Shown here one piece after another: positions 32,034-41,296 of a DNA stretch of 41,296 nucleotides. A program made the translations under genes and the position numbers. The notes beneath the pieces were generated by a model that had not been told where the DNA came from, made no database searches, and saw nothing but the letters and a program-made list of their open reading frames with translations. Each line of letters starts with the position of its first letter. The stretch's first letter is position 1. Source of the stretch: Bimuria novae-zelandiae CBS 107.79 (lineage: Eukaryota; Ascomycota; Dothideomycetes; Pleosporales; Didymosphaeriaceae). The stretch is taken from NCBI GenBank assembly GCA_010015655.1, contig ML976763.1:53990-95285 (forward strand), read 5' to 3'.

Positions 32034-33893
32034 ATGGATCCGTATCAGGATGCGATTGATGAAATCGAATCGCGAGAGCCAGGAGAAGATTTTTCATATA
32101 CAGAAGTGGCTACTAGGCGTGGACTTGAGCGATCTACGTTGGGCCGAAGGCATCGGGGAGTAACGCGCCCTCGACAGGTCAAGAACATCAACCAGCAGAA
32201 ACTCACCCCACAGCAAGAGGAGGAGCTTGTTCAATATATCAAAAGACTCACAGAGAGACATATGCCTCCTACTAGAGAGATGATACAGAAATTCGCCTCT
32301 ACGATAGCAAAGGAGCCAGTCAGCGAAAGCTGGGTTACGCGCTTTATCAACCGACACAGCATTTATCTTATCTCACAATAGGCAGTTGGCATGGACAGCA
32401 ATCGCCATAAAGCTAATTTAGTGGATAAATATCGCCTCTTTTTCAACCTTCTGCATAGCAAGATGGATTAATATTATATAGATCCTCGTCATATCTACAA
32501 TATAGATAAGAAAGGCTGCCTGATCGGTATCGTTGGTAGATTAAAGAGGATATTCAGCAGACGAATGTGGGAGAAGAAGGAAGTTAGGGCATCACTCTAA
32601 GATGGCAATCGCGCATGAATCACGCTCCTGGCATGTATCTGCGCTGATGGATCAGCTCTGCCGCCAAGCCTCATCTATAAGGCTGTCAACAAGGGCATCC
32701 AATCAAGCTGGGTAGAGGATATTAAGGCAGGATATCATGAAGTCTTTATCACCTTATCACCCTCTGGCTGGACGAACAATAATATCGGGCTTGCTTAGCT
32801 TAAGCAGGTGTTTGATCGCTGTATAAAAGAGAAGACTCGACAATTATATTAACTTTTAATTATAGACGGCCACGGATCTCATGTTACTATAGACTTTATT
32901 AACTACTATAATTAGAATAAGATCCTGCTTACTATTTTGCCTTCTTATTTAACTTATACGCTTTAGCCACTTAACGTTGCGATGTTTAAGCCTCTATTAA
33001 CAGCCTACTTAGCAGAGCTATTAAGATACCTTTATAGAAGCCAGGGCCTAGCTTCTATCACTAAAGACAACTTCTTCCCCCTATTCTGGAATGCGTGGAA
33101 GGCCTCCTTTAAGGAATTAACTATCCTTAGCTCTTTTAGAGCCACAGGCATATCGCCACCTGATCCTAATCCTATCCTTAATAGGTTCACCCAGGATTAA
33201 GAATCAGGCGATAACTCCTTATCAGGGCTCAGCGATCATGATTAGAGAAAGATAGATAGGCTTATACGATTAGTAGTAAAGGATTAGGGTAGTCAAGATA
33301 CAAAGAAGATTCGTTAATCGCTCCACCACCTATCTGTCCAAAATGAGCTACTTAAACATAAGATAGATAGGATTAAGCAGGCACTATTTACTAAGGAGAA
33401 GCGTAGAAAGAAGAGCAAGACTCTAGATCTCTAACAGCGCTAGGAGTATTATAGTAGGGCTATCTTATAGTTACTAAGGAAGGTAAGGGAGGCACGTGTT
33501 TATTAATCTATTAAGGAGCAGGAGGATAAGTAGTAGCAGCTTTAAAAAGCAAAAATAGTAAAGCTAAAGAAGGCAGCTAAGCTATACAAGGAGAAAATAT
33601 AGCAGGAAAAGCGTGATGCGCAAGAGGCAGCTAAGAAGGCAAAGGAGAAGGAGAGAGCCGAAAAGGCAGCTCAGCGCGCTGCCCAAAAGTCTGCCCACGA
33701 TGCAGAAAAAGCTCTATAACTATCCTAAAAGGCTAAGAGAAAGGCCTCTCAGCCATCTCTACAGAGCAGAAAGCGTCAAAAACGTGTTATTGGTGCTGTA
33801 GATATTGGGGAGGCCTCAGAGGGCGCATCTACTGCCCCAACCAAATCTACACGCAGCGGTCGCGACATCAAGCTTCTAGATAGATTTAAATAG
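32034..33893 (+). pseudogene. Pogo-type DDE transposase, stop-ridden
   Basis: The frame from ATG 32034 to 33893 (619 codons) has no frameshift but many TAG/TAA stops. It opens with a helix-turn-helix (FSYTEVATRRGLERSTLGRR) and a CENP-B/Tc5-type second DNA-binding part (MPPTREMIQKFAS, SWVTRFINRH). The catalytic region has YNIDKKGCLIG (first Asp), LLIIDGHGSHVT (second Asp) and LNVAMF, where the third residue should be Asp. The tail is Lys/Glu/Ala-rich and ends with RSGRDIKLLDRFK. Confidence 0.85.
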
Positions 33894-33994
33894 TGTAAAT
33901 GAATCGCAGCTATCAACTTACTACTCTACAAGAAAATCTCGTGATAATATTAATCGTGGGTGGCTCTACAGCCTTATTTCTAATAGAGCGTTTA

Positions 33995-35884
33995 CCCGCG
34001 CCACTCGCCAACCCTACGGGTTGGCGCTGCGCAGCTCAACGTAACTTCGCAGCTTAACGTAACTTTACAACGCGCTTTTTACTCTATCCTTACTTTATAA
34101 CCCACAAAAATGCCTAAATTCTATGGCAAGAGTTACGAAATTAAGGAGCGCATCTTAGCTTGTATCTCTAGCTTTTTTAATAAAGAAATACCTAATATTA
34201 TAGCTATAGCACGCGACTAGTGCGTGCCTGTTTCGCGACTTCGAGCGCGCGTTAAAGGCAGAACGAGCCGCCATAACCGCACTAGGTTGAATCTACGCCT
34301 CTCGCTAGTGCAAGACGAAGCTCTAAAGTCATATATACGCCGCTGCGATAGTATTAGCATGCCTTATCTTATGCCGTAGCTAAAAGGCGCTGCCTAGTAC
34401 ATCCTTAACTACGCGTATCCTAACGGCAGCGCTTTACTACTTAGTAAAGACTAGACCACGCGGTGGCTACACTAGAATCCTAAGTACTATCGCATGAAGC
34501 AGAAGTCGCAGGATATTAATAAGATAGTAATAGTAATAATAGAAGCATATTCTTAGTATTTTACTAAGCTTAAGAAGGTTATTAATGCCTACGGCATTAC
34601 CGCATTAGACACCTACAATATAGACGAAACCAGGTTCCGTATAGGCGTTAGTAGTAGCTAATAGATTATTACTATAGAGTTAAATCGCCCTTAGGTCTCC
34701 GCGTTAGAGACCTCGCGCGATTATGTTACCTTAATTAAATTAATCTCTAGCAATAATAAGGTTCTTAATCCTATACTTGTCGTGCAAGGCGTTAATTACC
34801 TTTATTAATAGTATACTAACACCACGCTGCCTAATAATTATATAATTACTACGTTAATATCTAGCTATACTAATAATTTAATATTAATTAAGTGGCTAAA
34901 GTTCTTTAAAAAATAGACGCGTGCGCGGCAGAAGGGCGTATAGTAATTACTTATATTTAATAGATTTAGTAGCTATCTAACTATTAAGTTTATTAAGTAC
35001 TGCGATAGGTATAATATAATACCTTTCTTGCTATCGCCTTACGCATCTCATCACCTGCAGTCTCTTAACGTCGTCTATTTTTAGCTATTAAAGAATAATC
35101 ACAAAAAGGCTATAGAGATGGCTACACGTACTAGGTGCACTAACTTTAATAAAGTCGAATTTCTACACGCGTATCACAGCATTAGAATAGCTACTTTTAA
35201 ACGTAGCACTATACTTAGTGCTTAAGAGAAGTTAGGTATCTTTCTATTTAATCTAGAAATTATATATATAAAGCTGCCTACAGTGCGTACGCCATTACTA
35301 TTACTTTTATCCATAGTTAATTTATTACCTATTACTAACACGCCTACGTTATACTAATAGCAGTATAAAAAGATGTCGCGCGCTTTAGAAAGGAGCAATA
35401 TTTCTAGCCGTAGGCTTAAAAAGTTCCTAAAAAGCTTATAATTGCTTATTAATAGTCTCGCGCTGGCCTAGTAAGACCTCTTAGCTATTACTATAGCGGC
35501 CTAACAGCGCTAGAAAAGGCAGGTTAAAGATGTTAGGCAGGTATAGAAAGGCGGCGTAGTCACCGTAAAGGCAGCGCGATAAGCTATTAATTATCGTGTA
35601 GAGTAGGAGGCACAAAAGGCTGCTAGACAGGCTGCAAAAACGTACAAGGACGCGCACTTACAGGCGCCACAAAGTTAGCCCCAGTAGGTGCCATCTCTTA
35701 GAGAGATGACAGTAGATCCTGCCCTACTTGCTACACCGACGCCAGCGTATATATCGCCATATAATTAAAGTCTTCGCCGTCAAAATCATCCTCGAATGTC
35801 AATTCGCTATAAAAAGTAACGTTAAGCCGAGAAGTTACGTTAAGCTGCGCAGCGCCAACCCGTAGGGTTGGCGAGTGGCGCAGG
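33995..35884 (+). mobile_element. Inner pogo-type transposon
   Basis: A terminal repeat starting CCCGCGCCACTCGCCAACCC at the left and CCTGCGCCACTCGCC at the right (inverted) continues for over 60 bp with repeated (C/T)AACGTAAC boxes. TA flanks it at 33993-33994 and 35885-35886. It has inserted into the outer pogo element between its transposase gene and right end. The length of 1890 bp is typical. Confidence 0.9.
34110..35768 (+). pseudogene. Pogo-type transposase of the inner element
   Basis: One frame of 552 codons from MPKFYGKSYEIKERILACIS to YISPYN has no frameshift but many stops. The first catalytic Asp is kept (YNIDETRFRIG). The second motif is FNRFSSYL where the family has D-G-(F/H)-x-S-H, and the third is LNVVYF where Asp is expected. 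Both are Asp to Asn by G-to-A. The region is more TpA-rich than the host element. Confidence 0.8.
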
Positions 35885-36111
35885 TATGGTGTTGCGCGGG
35901 CATTACGCGAATCCGGGCATTACGCGCACGGACACGGTAGTAAACGTTAGATCTAACATAGCTATAGAGGGTGTATATACATTAGAGAAACTAAGTAAGG
36001 GCGCGGCGTTAGGCTAGCTAACTTAACTTAGCTATAAAAAAGAAAGTAAAGGGGACTATAAAATAATTTTATAATATAGCACGATAATAATAAAAGTCCT
36101 ATTAACACAAC

Positions 36112-36335
36112 TGTCCGATTATATGGCCTCTATCTGTTGTGGACATGAGGCTGGAGCACTCTCTCTTTTGTACTATTCTAAATAGGGCTAGCGCTGCAGC
36201 GGCACTTATTTAGAGCCTCGCACACATCTGCATTCCACACACACACAGAACACCAACATCATCAATAAATCATCACAACTATTAATTCTCATCATTACAT
36301 TATCTCAAAGTGACAGAACACTATTAAATCTAACA
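36112..36335 (+). repeat. 5' LTR of the Copia element
   Basis: It starts TGTCCGATT and ends AAATCTAACA. Compared with the solo copy at 18513, nearly all differences are transitions (for example TTTGGAG to TTTAGAG and TCAAATCTGACA to TTAAATCTAACA) and all lie in the 3' half. Confidence 0.9.
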
Positions 36336-36377
36336 ATTAAGAGTCTCACTACCTTAACTAAACCTTAAGAAAGGATA

Positions 36378-39300
36378 ATGTCGCTGTCAACACTCCGCGA
36401 CTCAACAATCGTGTTAACTAATTACACTAACTACACACCATGGCTGCTGCAGCTAAAAGCGCGATGCGAACCAATAAATATATAGCCTATTATTAACCCA
36501 GATAGAGCCAAACTCCCACGCAAAAGGCCGACACCGCCGTCGCCGCTAGAAATAGCGAGTTACTAACTAATTATCCGCGTAAACGACGACAATTAACAGA
36601 ACCCTCCAACACGCCCATTAGAGCTATCAAACTCAGGACTTAAGGCATATAAGGAGGACATTAAGTTCTATAAGATACAGCTTAAAGACTATAAGATAAA
36701 AGACAAGGAATACCGCGAGGAGAGATTAAGTCTTGAGAAAGTGGTTATCCATATCTAATCCACTATGTCGCCACACCTGCAACGCAACTGCTGCAAGCCT
36801 GGAGAGCAAATCTGGTAATAGATTACGTCTCTAACACAGACCGTAGGCGTTGATAAAGAAGACGAGCGGGATAGAGCAAGAGCACGATACCTACAGGCCC
36901 TTAAGCCAATAAGATAACCCTTAAACTAGGATACCTGGCTGACTGAGTATAATCAGGCAGCTACAGAAGCAGAGACGAATAATGTCGCCGAAATATAATT
37001 AATCTATAATACCATGAAGGACTTCTTAACTGCGATTATAAAGGCTGCTCCCACTTAGGGCGTGTCCTTTCAAGAAACTAGACGCCGAGACGCAGATATG
37101 ATAAGGAAGGAGATAATAAAACGCTTCCGAGAACATATAGCAATACTCCACCCGATTAAGGGCAAACAGCATAGGGGCGCCTTTACTGCTGGTGAGCTAT
37201 CTCTCGCTGCTGGTGGTGCATCCACCCCGGGCACTGACAGGGACGCCTCTCACGCTGCCGAAGACGCGCCATCTTCCACGAATAGCCAACGTGGACGGGG
37301 GAGACCTCGACAAAAACGATCCTTTGGTCAAAGTACCATATCCAAGCAGTCTTCGATAGAGGATACAACGGCAGTTAAAGGCAAAAAATGCCCTGCTTGT
37401 GAACAAAGGCATAGTCTAAAAGACTGCTTCTACGCATATCCAGATCATGCACCAGAGTGGTTTAGGCCACGACTTGGCTTTGTAGACATGGTACAATACA
37501 GAATATAAAATAATTCATATCTACAAGAGGAGATAAGGAAGGTGAAAAGACTAAAGTCTTAAACACCTAGAATCAAATCATCGCATACTCCCACTCTAAC
37601 TCGAATCACTAAGGCTAATAATAAGTGACTAGATAGACGCAAGATCACTAAAATCCCAGCGAGCTTCCAAGCCGCATCCTTCTACAATAAATTAAACACG
37701 TACCCATTGCGATGCTTAGCCATACTCGATTTAGGCACAACCTGCTATATCTTTAACAACATCGATCGCTTTATCTCATACCGGCCACCGGCGCCAGGAG
37801 ACTTCATATGGGCAGGGAATACACAAATATAGATTAAAGGATACGGGAGTGTCTATCTTAACATATAGAGTGCAAGCGGCAATCGAACAATACAGCTAGA
37901 CAATGTGGCCTATTACCCTAATTTGCTCTGCAACCTTGTATCGTTCCGATTACTCTGGAGGCAAGGCCTTTGGTGGGACACAAGGGCAGACCCAACGACT
38001 CTAAAGAGAAGAGATAATACTATGCTAGCAGAACTCTAAGAATTGCATAGACAATAGGTGTTAGAACATAGAATAAGGCTAGCAGGTAGTATTCCTACTA
38101 ATGCTGCGCACGCCACTCACAAGACTAACACACGCACCAAACGAAGACCGCAGAAGGCAAACGCATGGACCTGGCACCGGCGACTAGGCCATCCAGGCCC
38201 TCAGGCCCTCGAACACCTCGTGCAGCAATCTGAGGGGGTGAGGATCAAAGGTCTCCCCACGGTCAAATGTGACGCCTGCGGCAAAGCAAAACTAAAATGG
38301 CAAATACGCCAGCAAGCCAGGGAGCGAACTGAAGGCCCTGGCGAGCGAGTCGCAATAGACTTTCACGACTATAAAGCAGACAGCTTAATAAGAGAGAAGA
38401 GCTAAATACTAATTACTAATCGATTCTCCGGCTTCGCATGGGACTTCTACTTTAAGGATAACTACCTAGCACGGTTAATTATTAAATTACTTAGCACTTT
38501 TGTACGGTTCATGGAAGTACAATACAACGTTACGGTGAAAGTAATTGAATCTAATAACGAGATCTTCTCTATTAAGGCTAATGTTAAGAAGTGGTGCGCA
38601 GCGCAAGGTATTAAGATTAAGCCTTTAGCACTAGATACCTAAGCACAAAATAGAGAAGTAGAACGCTTAGGGGGTATAATTAAGGAGAAAGCGCGCGCAA
38701 TGCGACTTAACTCTAATCTACTATGGCAGATGTGGCCTAAGATCACCCGAGCCGCGGTCTACCTGTACAATCGAACGCCAAACTACACCAACCAATGGCG
38801 ATCTCCATACGAAGTGTTCTTTACGACAGTAGCCTTTTAGAACGGCATTATTACCTAACCAAAGAAGCCTAATTAAGCTTACCTGAAAGCATATAGCTAC
38901 AAAGTGTTTGCGATGACTAACGACACAAAACGCGGTAAAAGTAGGCTTTAGAGGCTTGACCCTAAAGCATGGATTGGCTACCTTGTTAGTTATAGATCAA
39001 CTAACATCTAGAGAATATGGATTCCCTCTCTAGCAAAGACGATCAGTACTCGCGATGTAATATTCGATGAGGATACTGTGTTCTTAGGCAAAACCGAAGA
39101 CCTAATAGACAACCTTATGCATAGCATATTAGAAGAAATAGCAGTCTGGGTGCGATTAGTAGAGTTACCTCCCTCACCTCAACAAGAGCATGCCACTGAG
39201 TCCTTCTTTGAGGATGAGACAATCAGTGAAGCGCCAGAGGAAGAGGCTCCTGAGTGCAGGCAAGGCAGAAGAGCTGGGTACGAATATCTAACGCCTCCAT

Positions 39301-41144
39301 TAACGCCGCCACCAGTGACACTCCTTGCACAACTAATGGCAGGAGACGATCAAGCTGTACCACCATAAATAGTGCAAACAGGATAGTTGCAAACAAGCCC
39401 ATGGGCCGCAGCCTTTATGGCAGGCACCGAAGCTGGCAGCAGCGGCAAATACGAAGGTAAGGTTCTCGATAAGGCGTAGCTTCGACGAATGATTACATCA
39501 GGCAAGAAGCCACATCGAAGTGTGCTTCCAGAGCCACCTACATGCCGAAGCAAGCTCGAAGATCACTCTCTTCATGATATGTGGAAGGAAGCAGAACGAT
39601 CCCATCTACAGAGCCACAAGGAAATGAAGTCTTGGAGCGAGGTCGTAGCAGCTCCAGTAAAGGCAGCAGGCCATTAAATCCTCGACTGCATGTGGGTATA
39701 TACCTACAAGCTCGACAAGCACTATTGATTACAGAAGTGCAAGGCAAGGCTGGTGGTGCGAGGCGATTAATAGCGGCACCTAACCTCGCAAGAAACCTAC
39801 GCTGTAACACTTGTAGGACGATTATTCCGCATGCTTATGGCAATTGCAGCTTGGTTTGACCTGGAGCTTATCTAATACGATGTTACCAATGCGTTTGTCC
39901 ACGCAAAGCTGGACAGAGAAATCTACATAAGAATGCCCCGCGGATACTCGCAAGCAGGCACAGTCCTTAAACTACACAAAGCACTCTACGGACTACGCAT
40001 ATCTCTACTGCTTTGGTAGAGAAAGTTCACATCAACACTCCGCGATATTGGCTTTAAAACAGTGCCTCACGAACCATGCTGCCTTATCAAGGACGGCATC
40101 ATCATCTTCTTCTATGTGGATGATCTTATTATCGCCTATTAGAAGAATTACGAGCCTGCAGCAAAAGCAGCCATCAAAGAGATAAGAACCAAATTTACTC
40201 TTACTGGCGGGAAAGACCTGCAATGGTTTCTAGGAATTGAAATTATTAGGGACCGCTTAAACAGAAAGATCTGGCTTTTACAAGTATTATACATCGTCAA
40301 AATATCGCGCCTCATTGATCACTATGAGATTCGCCATAATACCCCGATGGGTTCAATCGAATTACTCCCAAGAACAGGACTGGCCAGCAAGGGTGAGATC
40401 AATCGATACCAGCGCAAAGTCGGATTAATTCTCTATGCTACAGTTACAACTCGACCAGATATCGCCTTTGCAAGCTCCAGATTATCACGATTTTTATCTA
40501 ACCTAAGCAAAGAACACTAAGCGGCTGCTGACCGAGTTCTCCTCTATCTTGCTGATACCAAATCACTAGGTCTTCAGCTTGGGGGTGCAGATACTCTAGA
40601 AGTAGCAAGCGACGCATCCTTTGCCGATAATACACTCGATCGCAAGAGTTTATAAGGATACATTATTAAGCTATTTGGCGGCCTGATTGCCTGGAAAGCA
40701 AGCAAGCAAGATACAGTCACTATATTAATAACAGAGGCCGAACTTCTAGCGCTTTCACAAGTGGCTAAGGAGGCCATCTTCACTTCACGATTACTCCGGG
40801 AGCTCCAGATCGCTGTGAGCAATCACCCAATCACAATTAACTGCGACAATTAATAAACTATTCGCCTGGTTACTAAAGAGATCGCAAAGCTGCAGACCAA
40901 GCTCCGCCATGTGGATATCTACAATCACTAGCTAAGACAAGAAGTCACACTTGGGACAATTAAGGTGGACTATCAACGCTCAGAGGACATAGTTGCAGAT
41001 GGACTCACAAAGGCCCTGCTAGTGAACAAATGGAGCAAGTTTCTAAATAAGCTAGGACTTAAAGATATATTAGACAAGATCACTAATCAAGAGGTTGCCC
41101 TGCAGGATCTACAGCAGAGGATAGAGGCCTTTGAGTTAGAATAA
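36378..41144 (+). pseudogene. Copia Gag-Pol polyprotein, about 39 nonsense codons, no frameshift
   Basis: One frame of 1588 codons runs from ATG 36378 to TAA 41142-41144. In order it has a Gag start (MSLSTLRDSTIVLTNYTNYT), a zinc-knuckle-like CPACEQRHSLKDC near 37390, a protease LDLGTT (family LDSGTT or LDSGAT) near 37726, the integrase HRRLGHPG with CDACGKAK, a core with AIDFHDY and ESNNEIF (family ESDNE), then a reverse transcriptase with NAFVHAKLDREIYIRMPRGY and YVDDLII near 40111, and RNase H (SDASFAD near 40610, CDN). Stops are mainly TAG/TAA at sites where the family has Gln or Trp, for example LLW-stop-RKF and CDN-stop-stop-TIRL. Confidence 0.9.
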
Positions 41145-41201
41145 TGGACAGATGAATAATGCGAAGGTCCAGCTTGAGGATAAGCCCAAGCTGAGGGGGT
41201 G

Positions 41202-41296
41202 TGTCCGATTATATGGCCTCTATCTGTTGTGGACATGAGGCTGGAGCACTCTCTCTTTTGTACTATTCTAAATAGGGCTAGCGCTGCAGCGGCACT
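41202..41296 (+). repeat. 3' LTR of the Copia element (partial)
   Basis: The first 95 bp are identical to the 5' LTR and to the solo LTR at 18513. The rest lies beyond the window. Confidence 0.9.

Larger units (their letters stand above)
31947..35937 (+). mobile_element. Outer pogo/Fot-type transposon with a nested pogo element
   Basis: A 50-bp terminal repeat starting CCGTGTCCGTGCGCGTAATG, containing GCGTAATGCCCG twice, matches its inverted copy at 35888-35937 with one mismatch. TA flanks both ends (31945-31946 and 35938-35939). Without the inner element and its extra TA it is about 2.1 kb, normal for a fungal pogo element. It lies inside the LINE. Confidence 0.9.
29930..36106 (+). mobile_element. 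LINE (Tad1-like), RIP-decayed, interrupted by a pogo element
   Basis: ORF1 begins near MPKAVEVVNPTEYIRALNKV and runs, with many stops, through a helical region to Cys-rich zinc knuckles near 30900-31030 (CISCGGSYKSF). The ORF2 endonuclease follows at about 31290-31750: VILVGDFNQHDAL, then LLPRGIKTWHYKD and INLVLTF. It is a Mg-dependent apurinic-type nuclease that nicks the target. The pogo element enters at 31945. LINE coding resumes at 35940 (TLDLT, VYIH, RN, VRARR around stops), and the Copia element then cuts it at 36112. No reverse transcriptase remains inside the window for this copy. Confidence 0.7.
36112..41296 (+). mobile_element. Copia LTR retrotransposon, 3' LTR truncated by the window end
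   Basis: A 224-bp 5' LTR and the first 95 bp of the 3' LTR (starting 41202) enclose one polyprotein frame. The two LTRs are identical over those 95 bp. The base run CTGAGGGGGTG at 41191-41201 is the polypurine tract. The left target flank is ACAAC; the right flank is outside the window. It inserted into the decayed LINE. Confidence 0.95.

Noticed and set aside
8206..41144. A reassigned genetic code with TAA/TAG read as Gln
   Set aside because: Stops fall at Gln sites in several genes, but Trp sites are hit as well and catalytic Asp codons became Asn. The 201-aa gene and the PEP synthase frame use TAG and TAA as ordinary terminators. RIP explains all of this.
1..41296. CRISPR array, tRNA or rRNA genes
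   Set aside because: No regular spacer-repeat array was seen. I recognised no cloverleaf or rRNA segment by eye.

Overview
The window looks like a transposon-dense, gene-poor stretch of a filamentous ascomycete (Pezizomycotina) chromosome. The genes have short GT-AG introns of about 40-85 nt with CTAAC-type branch sites. The few real genes are fungal in type. Most transposon reading frames carry TAA/TAG stops at former Gln or Trp codons in AT-rich, TpA-rich DNA, as expected of repeat-induced point mutation (RIP: CpA to TpA, and TpG to TpA on the other strand). The lineage cannot be fixed further.

Layout. 1-3450: decayed repeat DNA with the end of a Copia-type LTR, a pyrimidine-rich minisatellite and a young solo LTR (1534-1967, target duplication GGTAA). 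3500-7980: broken genes, namely an alcohol dehydrogenase stub cut by a transposon terminal repeat, a hypothetical protein with one stop, a flavodoxin-domain pseudogene and an acidic-protein remnant. 7981-12837: a 4.86-kb terminal-inverted-repeat element with two convergent, intron-rich genes, a Mutator-like transposase (stop-ridden) and an intact 222-aa zinc-finger-like protein. 13240-16633: a divergent pair, phosphoenolpyruvate synthase (one stop and one frameshift near the N-terminus) and a lactate dehydrogenase stub. 16587-21441: two neighbouring piggyBac-type elements, the first carrying a solo Copia LTR. 21444-24200: a LINE fragment, one intact 201-aa gene and unrecognised DNA. 24209-29245: a hAT element inside another hAT element. 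29920-41296: a LINE interrupted by a pogo element that contains a second pogo element, then interrupted by a Copia retrotransposon running off the window end.

The most unusual object is the 4.86-kb element. Its size and two convergent genes recall maize MuDR (mudrA/mudrB). Nearly every intron in both genes carries the palindrome AAC(A/G)(C/T)GTT, often as a pair exactly 11 bp apart and often abutting the 3' splice site. I count 24 exact copies in 4.86 kb. This suggests either introns of common origin (introner-like) or a regularly spaced protein-binding site kept inside introns.

Two genes, LDH and ADH, end exactly where a terminal repeat of one piggyBac-type family begins. Lactate dehydrogenase and PEP synthase share a 560-bp intergenic region and may once have formed a lactate to pyruvate to PEP module. 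Only the 201-aa protein and the 222-aa element protein look fully intact.
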